A DNA stretch of 64,000 nucleotides from Adiantum capillus-veneris (taxonomy: Eukaryota > Streptophyta > Polypodiopsida > Polypodiales > Pteridaceae): NCBI GenBank assembly GCA_014529385.2, contig CM043963.1, positions 67,669,412 through 67,733,411 of the forward strand, read 5' to 3'. This document shows, in pieces, positions 36,305 to 49,551 of this stretch (the first letter of the stretch is position 1; every line of letters begins with the position of its first letter). The translations under genes were made by a program, and so were the position numbers. The notes beneath the pieces were generated by a model that ran no database searches, was not told the DNA's origin, and was given only the letters and a program-made list of their open reading frames with translations.

Positions 36305-37729
36305 CTGCTACATCTCGCACCAAAAGTAAGGCGACAATGGTCCAAAATAGTAAGTACAAGACGCTCCAAAGCAAAGGTAGCCGGAGCAATTTCAGGTTGC
36401 AACATGGACGACATCCTTCCAATTGTCGACGTCAACATAAAAGGAAAGAGGGTTGGAAACACCTACATTGATGGAGGTGCACAAGTCTGTGTGAGGAGCA
36501 AAGCTATGATGCTTCAATTAGGGCTCGAGGTTGACAGGCCTTCTCCATGCAAAGCAAAGATGGAAAACAACGCAAACGTAAAGTGTGTCAGTGTGGTAAG
36601 TGCTGTGAAGATAAAAGATTTCAACACGGAGGTAGAGGTAGATGTTTTTGTAATGCCTACTAAGGGGGAGGGCTATCCACTAATCTTGGGAAGGCCATGG
36701 TTGATGGCCATGAAGGAAAAACAGGACTGGGGCACTGGCCTTCTACGCATGACCGGTAAGAAAGGGGAGACAATCTACTATGACATGAAGATTGGCAAGC
36801 AAAAGCAAATGAATATGGAAACATCAGCAGATGAAACCACTAGCGAGTCTTCCACTTCTGAGGAGGAGACCACATCCACCGATAAAAGTGACAGTTCCAT
36901 CGATGTGATGGGTATCATTATGAAGGATCCACAAAGGGTAAGCACAACTAGTGATCCGTCACCAGAAGGGCAACACAATGGAAAGGAGATCAAATCACTG
37001 GGCCTAGGAGAAAATAGGTTGAAGGGTATGTTGTCCACGGAATTAACACTTGAGGAGAAAGATAGTTTTTTGCAAATATTGATGGGATTTCCTAACCTGT
37101 TCACTGACAACTATGAAAGAATCACAGGCATTACAATGGTGGAACATCATATTAAGCTGAAGGAAGGGGTAAAACCAGTTGTGCAAAAGCTACGACAACT
37201 GGGGGTCATACAAGAAAAGGAACTCTTGGCTGAGGTAAAGAAACTGTTGGAGGCGGGATTCATCTATCCTGTAGAAAACTCAGAATGGGTGTCACCCGTA
37301 GTAGTGACGCCTAAAAAGAATGGTAAGTGGAGGTTCTGTGTTGACTACAAACTACTAAATGCAGCTACAAAGAGAGACCACTTTCCTCTCCCTTTCTTGG
37401 ATGAAATTTTGAATGAAGTAGCGGGTTTTGAATGCTATACCGTGTGTGATGGTTATTTTGGATACTTTCAAATATGCATAGCCTTGGAAGGTCAGCTAAA
37501 AACCACTTTTATCACGCCATGGGGTTCTTTTGCATACAGGGTTATGCCATTTGGTCTCACAAATGCACCTGCCACATTTCAAAGATATGTCACGTATGTT
37601 TTTCAACCATTCTTTGGAACATCCATAAGAGTGTTCATTGATGATTTTTGTATATATAGCTCCCGCATTTCCCACTTAGAAAAGGTAATTGAAGTTTTCG
37701 CCAGGCTGCAAAGCCTAGGCGGCAATTAA
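36305..37729 (+). pseudogene. gypsy-2 protease and reverse transcriptase
   Basis: In the gag frame. The aspartic protease has TYIDGGAQVCVR and the flap-end motif YPLILGRPWL. An acidic linker follows, then RT: WVSPVVVTPKKNGKWRFCVD, DHFPLPFLDEIL, PWGSFAYRVMPFGLTNAPAT and the catalytic box VFIDDFCIYS with both Asp residues. The frame is lost by a one-base shift just before 37729 (the next frame gives QLNLYKFHIGETKVILLGHE). RT copies element RNA inside particles. Confidence 0.85.
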
Positions 37730-38818
37730 ATCTGTATAAATTCCACATTGGGGAGACTAAAGTCATTCTACTAGGCCATGAAATTTCAGTAAAAGGTATC
37801 AATGCCGACCCAAGTAAGGTGTCCGCACTCATAGCCCTACCTTCACCAACGACTGCACATCAAGTGGTCTCTTTTCTACAAAAAGTGAGGTACTTGAGTA
37901 GATTCATACATCTACTATCACAACTTGTTCTACCACTGCAACAACTCACTCAAAAATCAACTTTCACTTGGGACGAGGAAAGCGAACATCACTACAAAAA
38001 GGTAAAGGAGGTCTTAGCCACCCTGCCAACTATCTCACCACCTAAGTGGGATGAAAAATTCTATGTCACCTCAAGTGTGGGTGATGACTCATTGGGGGCT
38101 GTGCTACTCCAAAAGGATACGATGACATCTTTCATGAGGCCAATCTACTTCTCTAGTCGAATGATGACAGCAGAGAAAGGTTTCACCCATATGGAACACT
38201 TAGTCCTAGCCCTTAGGTTTGCAACTACAAAGTTTAGGTCATAGTTGCTGCCTAAGCAATTTGTGATTCTAACCATGGATGAGATATTTCCCTATGTCAT
38301 ACAACACATAGATGTGTCTGCTAGGATTACTAAATGGCTAGTTCATCTGCAAGAATTTGACTACACGGTACAGGTGGAAGGCACGACAAGGGCAAGCTTG
38401 GAGGGACCCATGACCTACCAAGTATTTGAAAGGAAGGAGAAGCAATCCTAAGGGGAAGAAGTTCGATTACCTCCAGTACCACCGATGGTAGAAGGAGCAC
38501 ACTCTCTCTACTTTGATGGAGCCTACAAACGAGCATCCGACAAAGCAGCTGCAGGCATAGTGGTCTTTGATGACAAAGGGGTAAAGGTATTTTCACTTGG
38601 CCATTTGTTAGATTCACTTCTAACAATGAAGTCGAGTATGAAGCACTAACCAAGGGTCTACAATGGTGCGTCTCGCAAGGGGTACAATGCCTTAATGTAT
38701 TTGGGGATGCTCTACTTCTGGTAAGGCAAGTAAATGGAGTATGGACATGCAAGAATCCTAGCTTGAGGACTCACTTAAGCGGTGTAAAAAACTTGTTGAA
38801 TAAGTTTGAAGAAGTTTA
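37730..38818 (+). pseudogene. gypsy-2 RNase H plus second (archaeal-type) RNase H
   Basis: After the RT connection come a classical RNase H-like region (SVGDDSLGAVLLQ, FTHMEHLVLALRF, stops at 38242-38244 and 38449-38451) and then a second one at about 38500-38816: SLYFDGAYKRASDKAAAGIV, and after a frameshift NNEVEYEALTKGLQ, VFGDALLLVRQV. Asp, Glu and Asp (FDG, YEAL, GDA) match the order of type-I RNase H catalytic residues. Two RNase H domains before integrase is a hallmark of the Tat lineage of plant gypsy elements. A TAG at 38818-38820 precedes IHHIPRAQNHEADALA. Confidence 0.75.
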
Positions 38819-38929
38819 GATACACCATATCCCAAGGGCTCAAAACCATGAAGCAGATGCCCTAGCAAGTGAAAGGCTGCAGGAAGTGGTGGTTGGGTCT
38901 ATCAAGATAAAGCTCCCTCTATTTCAAGG

Positions 38930-40158
38930 TAGTGATTCCTACATGACATCATGCATTTTTTGGAAACAGGGGAATGCCCATCGGATTTAACAAAGGGACA
39001 GAAGCAATGGCTAACGCGGAAGGCCACAAGGTATCAGCTCATCAATGACGGTTTTTACTGTAAGGGTAAGGACCAAATACTCAGGAAGGTCCCTCTCTTT
39101 CATGAAATCACAAGAGTAATCGCTAGCTGTCATGACGGGGTTTGTGGTGGTCACTTTGCCCTAGACATAACAAGTAGGAAAATTTTGCAAGCTGGCCTCA
39201 TATGGCCTAGCCTCAACCGTGATGTACACCACTGGTGCAAAACGTGTAAGTTGTGTCAAAAGGCCGGCACTAGGTCACTTATGCCTGAAACACAGACACC
39301 TATTCTTTCATATGGACCATTTGAAAAGTGGGGTATCGATGCCTTAGGATCATTACCTAGGGCCAACTCAGGAAAATTCTACATCATCATGGGGGTCGAC
39401 TACATGACTAGATGGGCAGAAGCTACAGCCACTACTAGAATCACAGCGGTAGAGGTAGCTAAGTTTATCTATGAGCACATATGTTGTAGGTTTGGCACAC
39501 CATTAGAGATCATCTCCGATAGAGGGCCAGGTTTCAGAGCAGACTTGGTAGGAGAATTAATGCAAAAACTGGGCATTACAAGGAGGCACTCTTCACCATA
39601 TTACCCTCAATGTAATGGCCTAGTTGAGAAGGTGAATGGAATGGTTTCTAAAATTATTATCAAGCAGGTAAACAATCATCTTGGAGACTGGGATAAGTAC
39701 CTACTACCAGCTTTGTGGGCCTATAGAACCTCATTCCATACATCCTTTGGGATTCACACCGTATCATTTGGTATTTGGTAAGGAAGCAATCTTGCCCATT
39801 GAAGTGCAACTACAAAGTCTCAGAGTAATGGCAAGCCAACTTAAACGGCCCAACATGCATTTGAGAGATCACATCATCGACTTGGAAAGATTACAGCTGG
39901 ACAGAGAAGAAGCAATAAATTATTATGTGTCACAAGCAGAGCATAGACGGCTTACCTTTAACCAGCATCTTCGGCAAAAAGAATTGAGAAAAGGATTGTT
40001 GGTGCTCTGCTACGACAATCGCTTTGACATGCGCAAAGATAAGAAACTCATACTCCGATGGGAAGGCCCTTCCATCATCAGGAAAAGGTATGCCAATGGA
40101 AGCTACCAGCTTATGGAAGCTGATGGAAAACTTCATAAAAACAGGGTAAATGGTTGGC
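38930..40158 (+). pseudogene. gypsy-2 integrase, truncated at the C-terminus
   Basis: Zinc-binding H/C pairs (CHDGVCGGHF .. HHWCKTCKLC), the catalytic core with Asp in WGIDALGSLP, Asp in ISDRGPGFRA and Glu in CNGLVEKVNG, then WAYRTS. A one-base shift near 39755 moves into FTPYHLVFGKEAILPIEVQL and the C-terminal WEGPSIIRKRYANGSYQL. Integrase joins cDNA ends to chromosomal DNA. At NGWQ (40158) the sequence switches abruptly to LINE-B; the related fragment at 18358-19205 runs at least 20 residues further (RLKRYFLRFDPEF), so the last part of the protein, the tract before the 3' LTR and any polypurine tract are missing. Confidence 0.85.
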
Positions 40159-40159
40159 A

Positions 40160-40915
40160 GCCAAATGCATCAGGAAAAAGTTTTCTTAAACCAATAAAAA
40201 GATTCCTAAGGAAGAACAACACCAAAGACTCGATGCCTTCGCAGTGGGCTAGCTGGGAAACAATTGCGAGATTGGTCGAGCTTGGCGGTCTAGGGATTCT
40301 TAACCCGTGCCCCACACGAAGGCCCAGTTTGCTAAGTTTGTGGTCGCACTCGCAAAGCAGGACCAACCTTGGGCTTCTACGACCAATGCCATGATGGACA
40401 ATTTCAAGCTTTACTCCCAAGGTGGACAGTGGAAAGGGCTCTAGGTACACGACAAACTTCTTGTCCCGCTGTGGGCTAGCCTGAAGCTCTAGGGTGTGAC
40501 AGGCAAGCTTGTTAGGAAATGCAAAAGAGCGGTGGAGACTTTGGGGTGGGGAGAATTGACAAGGAATTTTTCACAACTCTGCATCTCATTGGTCCTTGTG
40601 ACTGCCTAAGGTGGGAAGCATCTCTTTAAACCCATTTTGGAGGGAAGCTCCTAGAAAGACCAATAACAAAGGCATCTGCCGACGTCTGGACAAACTGTGG
40701 GATTATAGCAGTAATCGGTGGAAAAGCACAAAACAAATGGTTCTCCAGTACAACCTAGATGGGACTAAAAGGCTGTTGATCAGCATATCCCCAAAACAAC
40801 AGACTGGTGTTGATAGCGGATTTTCACAAAACAAGAAGAAAAGGAAAAATTATTTTTCCTCTGCCGGAGCTTTGGCAACACCGTCGGTAGACTCGGCAAT
40901 GCCCGGGTCCACCTC
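40160..40915 (+). pseudogene. LINE-B ORF2 3' region, copy B (empty-site copy)
   Basis: Same sequence as copy A without the 114-bp duplication and without the solo LTR: KRFLRKNNTKDSMP, ELGGLGILNPC, then GGGCTAGCCTGAAGC at 40473-40487 (the empty target), then NPFWREAPRKTNNKGICRRL and KQMVLQYNLDGTKRLLISIS. It follows truncated gypsy-2 integrase directly and leads into the second gypsy-2 LTR copy. Confidence 0.75.
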
Positions 40916-41156
40916 ACGACCCTAGCTCATCCATACCCCAGTCTGGCAGGCCGTCCTCTGTTTCACCTCACCCCACCCTCTCTCTCTCCCTCTTGTTTTA
41001 CACCCCTAGCTCATCCATACCCCAGTCTGGCGGGCCACCCTCTCTCTCTCCCTCTTGTTTTACACCCCTAGCTCATCCATACCCCAGTCTGGCAGGCCGC
41101 CCTCTGTTTCACCTCACCCCACCCTCTCTCTCTCCCTCTTGTTTTACACACACACA
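40916..41156 (+). repeat. Short tandem repeats at the start of gypsy-2 LTR copy B
   Basis: CTAGCTCATCCATACCCCAG recurs three times (about 40922, 41008, 41069) with CTCTCTCTCCCTCTTGTTTT between copies; copy A has this unit once. The last unit ends in a (CA)n tract where LINE-C1 begins. Confidence 0.8.
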
Positions 41157-41381
41157 CAGCCGTTTTTTGACCTAGTAGACAGCAGTTCACTCTTTTGACC
41201 ATAACTTGCTCATCCGAACTCCGATTTAGGTGATCTATAGCCTCAATCGAAGAGCACGAAGCCCTCTACGCATTCATGTAAAGACAGAATTTTTCTGTGT
41301 AATGGAAGGCTTTGCTGTAATAGCATCTCAGAACTGAAAAAACTGTCAAAACTTTGCGTTTTTGTTGCCGACTTGAAGGCA

Positions 41382-42314
41382 ATGTCAGACAAAACTCGCA
41401 AGGGTGGAAAAGCCACACTCGCCATGGAGAATGATGCAAAATCTCCAAGGAATTTGGATGCTAATCCAACCACATCGTCTACAACAACGGAAGCAATGAT
41501 CATGGCTTACTTGATCTCGTTACAAGAAACCGTCAACAAGCAAGGTGAAGAGTTGCGCGCACTTGCAATGGAGAATGGTACTTTAAGAGTTCTCGTTGTG
41601 GAGAATGAGCACCTCAAGAAGGTTCTTGAAATGCAAACAACACGCTTGATGCATCTTGAGAATGAAGTTCAAGAATGTAAACGCTCTCTTGTGGACATGA
41701 ATGTAGTGAAAGAGCGCTTGAGCAAAGTTGAGAGTGATCATGTATTGAAAGAGGAAACGATAGATACAATACGACATGATGTATGTGAGATGAGAAATGC
41801 ATCCAAATCATGGGCTGATATATGTAAGGATAATGTGGTTTCTACATCTCCTATCACGCAAGCCGTTGTCCAAGCAAAGAATGTAGAGAATGTGGACACT
41901 CAAGAATTGCAAGAACGACAAAAACGCTCAAAGAACATCGTCATTCGTGGAATCAAGGAGGAAAGCATGGAAACACCCCAATCTCTTGCGGTTGCTATTG
42001 AAGAGTTTTTTGCTACACACTTTGGCATGTCAGGAATCATGGCTTATGGTGCACATCGAGCTGGAAAACAAGGAGTCCCTCGCTCGGGAGAAAGACCTAT
42101 TGTATGTACCATGGCTGATGAGGTAAAGAGAAAGATCATCCTTGACAATGGTTGGATCTACCTCAAAGGAACGGGTTGTAATGTATATGAGGATCGCACT
42201 CTTATGCAACAAAATGTACGTCGCAAAGCATACGAGGAAAGAAGCAAGAAGGTTAAGGTATCATCTCAAGAAGAAAAGGCACTTGAGGAGGATGCAAGTC
42301 CACCCAACAAATAG
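41382..42314 (+). CDS. LINE-C1 ORF1 protein (coiled coil plus RRM-like)
   Basis: 310 residues from ATG 41382, the start aligned with MSSGTRKG of the second copy (an upstream in-frame TTG at 41373 is not needed). Residues 45-130 are a strong coiled coil with Leu heptads (EEVNKQGEELRAL-like, HLKKVLEMQTTRLMHLENEV). Residues 185-270 match the L1-type ORF1p RRM core (KNIVIRGIKEES, FFATHFGMSGIMAYGAHRAG, GERPIVCTM, KRKIILDN), and a basic tail follows. L1-like ORF1 proteins trimerise by the coiled coil and coat element RNA. No CCHC knuckle. Intact. Stop TAG 42312-42314 lies six bases before the ORF2 start, in the same phase. Confidence 0.85.
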   Translation: MSDKTRKGGKATLAMENDAKSPRNLDANPTTSSTTTEAMIMAYLISLQETVNKQGEELRALAMENGTLRVLVVENEHLKKVLEMQTTRLMHLENEVQECKRSLVDMNVVKERLSKVESDHVLKEETIDTIRHDVCEMRNASKSWADICKDNVVSTSPITQAVVQAKNVENVDTQELQERQKRSKNIVIRGIKEESMETPQSLAVAIEEFFATHFGMSGIMAYGAHRAGKQGVPRSGERPIVCTMADEVKRKIILDNGWIYLKGTGCNVYEDRTLMQQNVRRKAYEERSKKVKVSSQEEKALEEDASPPNK

Positions 42315-42320
42315 GGACAC

Positions 42321-45300
42321 ATGATCTATGAGACCAACTCACGCTTGCGAATAAGCTTTTGGAATTGTAACGGGTATCCATGGAATGCGGGAATTGGCAT
42401 TGATGAGCTTACCAATGACTCCGATGTGATACTTCTTGTCGAAACATGGGAGCATGATGCGCAACGAATTCTTGGATTTGACAAATACGATGTACATTCT
42501 TTGATGTGGGCCAAAAATGCAAAGCAACGAAGAGGCCAAGGAGGCGTAGCATGTATGACCAAAAAGGGTTTGAAAGATGTTTCCATTGTAAAAGAAGATA
42601 AGTATAAACGCTACTTATGGTTGAAAATCAGCCCACCAAATGGTCAAGTCATGTTTGTGGCCGGCTGCTACATTCCTCACTATGACTCCAACTTTTATGC
42701 TCGCTTGAATATGGATAGAGATCAGCCCTTTGTTGAACTAGAGGAAGACATTGCTCATTACAAGGATCAAGGTGAAGTCATTGTTTTTGGAGACATGAAT
42801 GCTCGCACAAATATGTTACAACACGACACACAACAAGTCGACATGCCGCATGTATCAAGAAGAGTGGATGACTCATACATGTATAATCGAAGTTCTAATG
42901 ATGCAAACGAAGTGGATCACTATGGAAAGTCACTTCTACATATGTGCAATAGTACCGGAATGCTCATTGCAAATGGTGTATCTCTATGGCAAGGCACCAA
43001 TGACTTTACATGTAGAAAGCACAATGGTGCTAGTGTGATTGACTATATGTTGTTCTCAGAAGCCACTCTAGAATGCATACAAAGCTTTACACTTGGTGAA
43101 TGGAATCCGGAATCGGATCATAGGATGTTATGTATTGACCTCAAGTGTGGTAAACGGCCCGAGCATGTAGCCTCCAATCATGATGTGAATCATTTGTACC
43201 TACGTCTAGACTTCAAACGAGCACTTATATATGCTGATATGGTGGACCAAATGTTAAGCATGATAGAGCATCAAGGGAGCCCAACATTAGAATGCAAGTG
43301 GAAAGTTTTCAAAGAAGTAATTTTCTCTTGTGCGAAGGAATGCTTTTCGGCGAAACACATGTCTTGCAAAAGGTCTAAGAAGGGTAGCACCAAGAAGAAA
43401 TGGTTTGACATGGAATGTATTCAAGCCCGAAAACACTTGCTAAGATTGGATGCAATCAAAGACAAGGAAGTTTACTTGGAATGTTCACACACATACAAAG
43501 CACTTGTTCAAAAGAAGAGGAGAAGGTGGGAAGTCGAAAAACAACTTCTTTTAGCACAAGAGAAAGCACATGCATGTGGCAAGTTTTGGCAAAATCTAAA
43601 AGGCAAGCGCGTTGAGAGCTTTGGTGACTTGACTCTTGAGGATATGTATATCCATTGTAAGAACCTCTATGAGCAACCCAATGTTGATAAGATGGAGGGT
43701 TGTAGCTCCCTTCCATTTATGTCTCCCTTCTTTACCATTGAAGATGTATGCCGCGCGCTTGAGAAACTTGCTACTCGCAAGGCAGGTGATCTTCAAGGTG
43801 TCAAGGCTGAAATGATTAAATGGACAAGCAAGAAAACACGATATTGGATATGCGATATGTTTAACCTTGCACTTCAGTATGGCATGCCTCATGATTGGAG
43901 TGCAAATTGGATCAAACCTTTGCACAAAGGAGGAGATGTGAACAATGTGAACAACTATCGCACTATAATGGTTGGTTCTTTGATGGCAAAGTTATTTGGA
44001 TGTATCATGGAGATGAAGATAAGTGAATGGGCTGAAAAGAATGGCAAACGTGCGCTTGGCCAAGCAGGTTTTCGAAAGCATCATAGCACTATTGATCACC
44101 TTGTCACTCTTCGAGTTCTTATGGAAGCGTCTCGATTGAAAGGAAAAAAGTTGTATTGTTGCTTTGTGGATTTCAAGAAAGCTTTTGACATGGTACCGCG
44201 AGGAAATCTTTGGAGACGTATGCAAAGCCTTCAAGTGCCGAGAGAATTTATGCATGCAGTCTTTCGCATCTACCAAAAAGTGATATGTCGATTACGTATG
44301 GGAGATGGAATTTCAGAATTTTTTGCAAGCACTATTGGTGTCAAACAAGGATGCCCACTTTCCCCAACCCTCTTTGGGCTACTCATTGATGAATTGGAAT
44401 ACATGGTTCTTGATTTTATGCAGCAAGAAGGCATAGAAGAGGTTAAGATTGGAAATGCGGTGATCATGCTTTTGCTTTATTCCGATGATGTAGTGCTCTT
44501 GGCACATACCTTAGAAGATGCACAAAAGCTTATGAGTGTCTTGGAACGCTTTTGCCTACATAGCGGGCTGATCGTGAATGGATCCAAAACCAAGGTTATG
44601 CTTGTAAAGACCCTCAATGATGAAAATCCATGCATTGTATACAACAATGAGAAACTTGAAGTGGTAGATCACTTCAAGTACCTTGGCCTTGAGGTTCCAT
44701 CCAATCATAAATGGAAGGATTGTGCAATGCGTCGCTTGGAAGCCGGAAAGAGGGCTTATTATGCATTTGAGAACATGTGCAATGCAGGAGAGATCAAGTG
44801 TTGGGCTCTCAAAAAGTACCTCTTTGACACATTGGTGACACCGGTGCTTCTTTATGGAGTGGAGGTGTGGGGTGGAAGCATCGGGAAGTCTACTTGGAAA
44901 GAGTTTGAGAATGTTCAAAAGCATTTTCTCACCAACTTTCTCCAAGTCAAGACACAAACACCCTACATGCTCTTACTTCTTGAGTCCGGATCGCTTCCCA
45001 TTGAGGTCTTGGGCATGGAAAGGGTTGTGGAGTACATGCGTAAGACACAACGTAGCCCTTTGCATCGACTTCCTAGAATCGCATATGAAGCAAGTCAAAT
45101 GGTTCAAAAGACATGCAAGAGCAAAATACTAAGTTCGGGGTGGATGCTTGATATCAAGAAATGGTTTGGAAGATGGGATGCATGTCACTTGGTCAAGGAT
45201 GTGTCGATCGACTCCCAAGTTAATGAGGCCTTCTTACAACGCCAATGTATCATGGCTTGGGAGAAATCCGGAGGTTCTCGCTTCAGCCATTACACCACAC

Positions 45301-45701
45301 ACGTTGCCCCAAACTACAAATCTCTCTTCTTCTCGGAACGAGGTAACCGAACCCATTCCTACATCCTTGAGCCCATCCCGTTGAGTGCGATCCGCACCAT
45401 TGCCTCCATTCGTCTTAGCTCCCATTCTCTACGCTGCGAGACAGGACGTTGGGGCACTGGCGAGGAGTGTCATCGACTTTGCACCTTATGCCCTCGTCAA
45501 GTGCGAGAGAGTGAGTACCACACACTACTTGAGTGCTCAGCTTTTGACCACATTAGGTCCTCTTTTCCCCATATATTCAGCCATGAGCTCTCCCTACATA
45601 CCTTCCTCTCCCAACCACGATGTGGACTCTCTATTGCGACGCTCATTTCAGCCATTTTTGAGCATCGAGAGTCACTTATGAACTCCACCCACACCACGTG
45701 A
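42321..45701 (+). CDS. LINE-C1 ORF2: APE endonuclease and reverse transcriptase
   Basis: 1126 intact residues. The N-terminal APE-type endonuclease has RISFWNCNG (residue 9 on), LLVETWEHD (Glu), CYIPHYDS, VIVFGDMNAR (Asp/Asn) and ESDHRMLCIDL. The RT domain spans about residues 480-760, with NYRTIMVGSLMAKLFG, GQAGFRKHHSTIDHL, FVDFKKAFDMVPR, GVKQGCPLSPTLFG and catalytic box LYSDDVVLLA (residues 720-723). The second copy has YADD, so the Ser is an unusual box variant. Near residues 1035-1075 a Cys/His cluster (CHRLCTLC..ESEYHTLLEC) resembles the C-terminal zinc motif of LINE ORF2 proteins. The protein nicks target DNA and reverse-transcribes the element RNA in place. No RNase H seen. Confidence 0.95.
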   Translation: MIYETNSRLRISFWNCNGYPWNAGIGIDELTNDSDVILLVETWEHDAQRILGFDKYDVHSLMWAKNAKQRRGQGGVACMTKKGLKDVSIVKEDKYKRYLWLKISPPNGQVMFVAGCYIPHYDSNFYARLNMDRDQPFVELEEDIAHYKDQGEVIVFGDMNARTNMLQHDTQQVDMPHVSRRVDDSYMYNRSSNDANEVDHYGKSLLHMCNSTGMLIANGVSLWQGTNDFTCRKHNGASVIDYMLFSEATLECIQSFTLGEWNPESDHRMLCIDLKCGKRPEHVASNHDVNHLYLRLDFKRALIYADMVDQMLSMIEHQGSPTLECKWKVFKEVIFSCAKECFSAKHMSCKRSKKGSTKKKWFDMECIQARKHLLRLDAIKDKEVYLECSHTYKALVQKKRRRWEVEKQLLLAQEKAHACGKFWQNLKGKRVESFGDLTLEDMYIHCKNLYEQPNVDKMEGCSSLPFMSPFFTIEDVCRALEKLATRKAGDLQGVKAEMIKWTSKKTRYWICDMFNLALQYGMPHDWSANWIKPLHKGGDVNNVNNYRTIMVGSLMAKLFGCIMEMKISEWAEKNGKRALGQAGFRKHHSTIDHLVTLRVLMEASRLKGKKLYCCFVDFKKAFDMVPRGNLWRRMQSLQVPREFMHAVFRIYQKVICRLRMGDGISEFFASTIGVKQGCPLSPTLFGLLIDELEYMVLDFMQQEGIEEVKIGNAVIMLLLYSDDVVLLAHTLEDAQKLMSVLERFCLHSGLIVNGSKTKVMLVKTLNDENPCIVYNNEKLEVVDHFKYLGLEVPSNHKWKDCAMRRLEAGKRAYYAFENMCNAGEIKCWALKKYLFDTLVTPVLLYGVEVWGGSIGKSTWKEFENVQKHFLTNFLQVKTQTPYMLLLLESGSLPIEVLGMERVVEYMRKTQRSPLHRLPRIAYEASQMVQKTCKSKILSSGWMLDIKKWFGRWDACHLVKDVSIDSQVNEAFLQRQCIMAWEKSGGSRFSHYTTHVAPNYKSLFFSERGNRTHSYILEPIPLSAIRTIASIRLSSHSLRCETGRWGTGEECHRLCTLCPRQVRESEYHTLLECSAFDHIRSSFPHIFSHELSLHTFLSQPRCGLSIATLISAIFEHRESLMNSTHTT

Positions 45702-45760
45702 CATGTTCATTTGGTCCCATAGGTCATATTTGACCTCCCAGGACGATAATAGAACTATCT

Positions 45761-48137
<2,377 letters not shown>

Positions 48138-48812
48138 GTGCCTACCTAGCTGTGAGTCTGAGTTGGAGTGGAAAGCATGGCGATGGCCTAAGGATAGACA
48201 CTTCTATAAGCCTCAAATCAAACAAGTATACCACACGCTTATGGATCCGATAAATTGGTTCTCTCCGCTAAAAAAACAGTGGGGCAAGAAGTGGCTAGAG
48301 GCAAGATCGGAGAAAGTCATCAAGAATAACTTGTGCCCGCAGTGGCCCCTAAATATGAAGGTATTTCTTTGAAAGGTACTGTCGGGAGCATTTCCGACTA
48401 GGGTAAAGGCTTTGTCTAGGGGTATTGGCCCGAATAGATGCTCTCAATCCAGAATGGCTAGTGAAGACCTCTCCCACCTTTTCAAGGAATGCCCTGCGGC
48501 CTTGCGGGTAAGATATGCAAATAGGTGCGAAGGACATGGAAGATAGGCTTTTATAAGAACGATCTATTCTTGGGAGGGAAGGTATTGAAAAGACAAGAGC
48601 TACCTATTGCAACACAAATTGTTAGATTTTGCTACTTCAAACATGTATGGAAGGCTAGGAACGGTTGCTTATTCGATAGAACCATGGAAACAGCCAGTTT
48701 CACAAAGATAATACAAGAAAGCAAGGGGGCGATCTTGGCCTTTAAAAAACGCAAGAACTCTGATGAATGGAACATGCTAATTGTCACCACTTTAATTGAC
48801 TCTCATCGATAA
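48138..48812 (+). pseudogene. LINE-B ORF2 C-terminus
   Basis: Reads SELEWKAWRWPKDRHFYKPQ, KKQWGKKWLEARSEKVIKNN and then the zf-RVT-like segment NMKVFLWKVLSGAFPTRVKA, GIGPNRCSQSRMASEDLSHL, FKECPAALRV, closing after frameshifts with VWKARNGCLFDR. This is the C-terminal part of plant LINE ORF2 after the region ending at 31150/40915. It shows that gypsy-2 sequence lies inside LINE-B. The first Cys of the usual C-x2-C (here CSQSR) is the only one left, so the finger is degraded. Confidence 0.7.
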
Positions 48813-48998
48813 GGACTCTGTGTTGTTCATGGGGTGACTCTCCCATGTATTAATGACATCTAAGAGTTGTCATGACTGGACACGAGCATGGTATGAATGT
48901 AATTTTTTGTGGCTGTCACTATAGTTCACTCACCATTGTGAGTTTTGCCCCCCCCCCCCCCCCCCCCCCTTTCCCCCCCCCCAAAAAAAAAAAAAAAA
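48813..48998 (+). other. LINE-B 3' UTR and A tail
   Basis: Non-coding stretch after TAA 48810-48812 ending in two C runs (48949-48969, 48973-48982) and 16 A residues (48983-48998). A 3' A tail is expected for target-primed reverse transcription and marks the LINE-B 3' end. Confidence 0.65.
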
Positions 48999-49551
48999 GA
49001 TTTGACATCCATCTGCTCTTATGAAAGCAATTTTTTTGGTCTATCAAGTTACTCTTCTACAAGGCAGAGAAGTAAATAGGTACCTACCACCGAAAGGGAA
49101 TACTTTAAGATGCCCATCCAATTTAGAGAACGCATAAGTGCTATGAAGAATAAAGTGTTGTGGAGAATATTTTGACCTACACAAAAGCTTCTAGAAGAAG
49201 TTTTACCAATAATCTTCACCAAACACATTGCCTTCATTTTCTTTTGCAAAACAGGAATTATTAAAAGAAGAAAGGAAAAAAATACAGATGCCTTCTTATA
49301 TTCTTGATCAAAATTACTAAAAGAAGAAAGGGAAAAAAACATAAATGTCTTCTTATATTCTTGATCAAACATGTTGCTTAGTTACAAAAACTTGACTTGT
49401 AACTTGTGTAATATTCCATTGTTAGAAGGGCAAAATGAAATTATGGCCTTCCATAGGAAAGGTAAGAGGACATGAGAATGTCCCGTTCTCATCAGACTAG
49501 TATTGCTAAGCGTCTAACTTAGAAGATCACATATAGGATTTTGTGCGTGTT
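48999..49551. other. Non-coding DNA with a tandem pair
   Basis: A unit of about 60 bp containing TTCTTATATTCTTGATCAAA and AAAGAAGAAAGG is present twice at about 49262-49370. Near 49465-49505, GAGGACATGAGAATGTCCCG..ACTAGTATTG is faintly like the right end of the TTAA element at 22019. No gene seen. Confidence 0.4.

Larger units (their letters stand above)
41157..45760 (+). mobile_element. LINE-C1: near-complete two-ORF non-LTR retrotransposon
   Basis: Starts with CAGCCGTTTTTTGACC directly after a (CA)n tract, has a 225-nt 5' UTR, ORF1, ORF2 and a 3' UTR of about 55 nt ending in (TATC)n at 45758-45775. The 5' end coincides exactly with that of the second copy at 58285, indicating a full-length 5' end. 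It lies inside the gypsy-2 LTR copy B, whose sequence resumes at 45776. Confidence 0.9.

Noticed and set aside
38330..38752. Minus-strand 140-codon ORF
   Set aside because: Opposite the second RNase H of gypsy-2 and has no motif.
49465..49505. Second end of a TTAA/CACTAG-type element
   Set aside because: Only a loose match (ACTAG plus GGACAT..ATGTCC pattern) and no partner end or TTAA pair was found.
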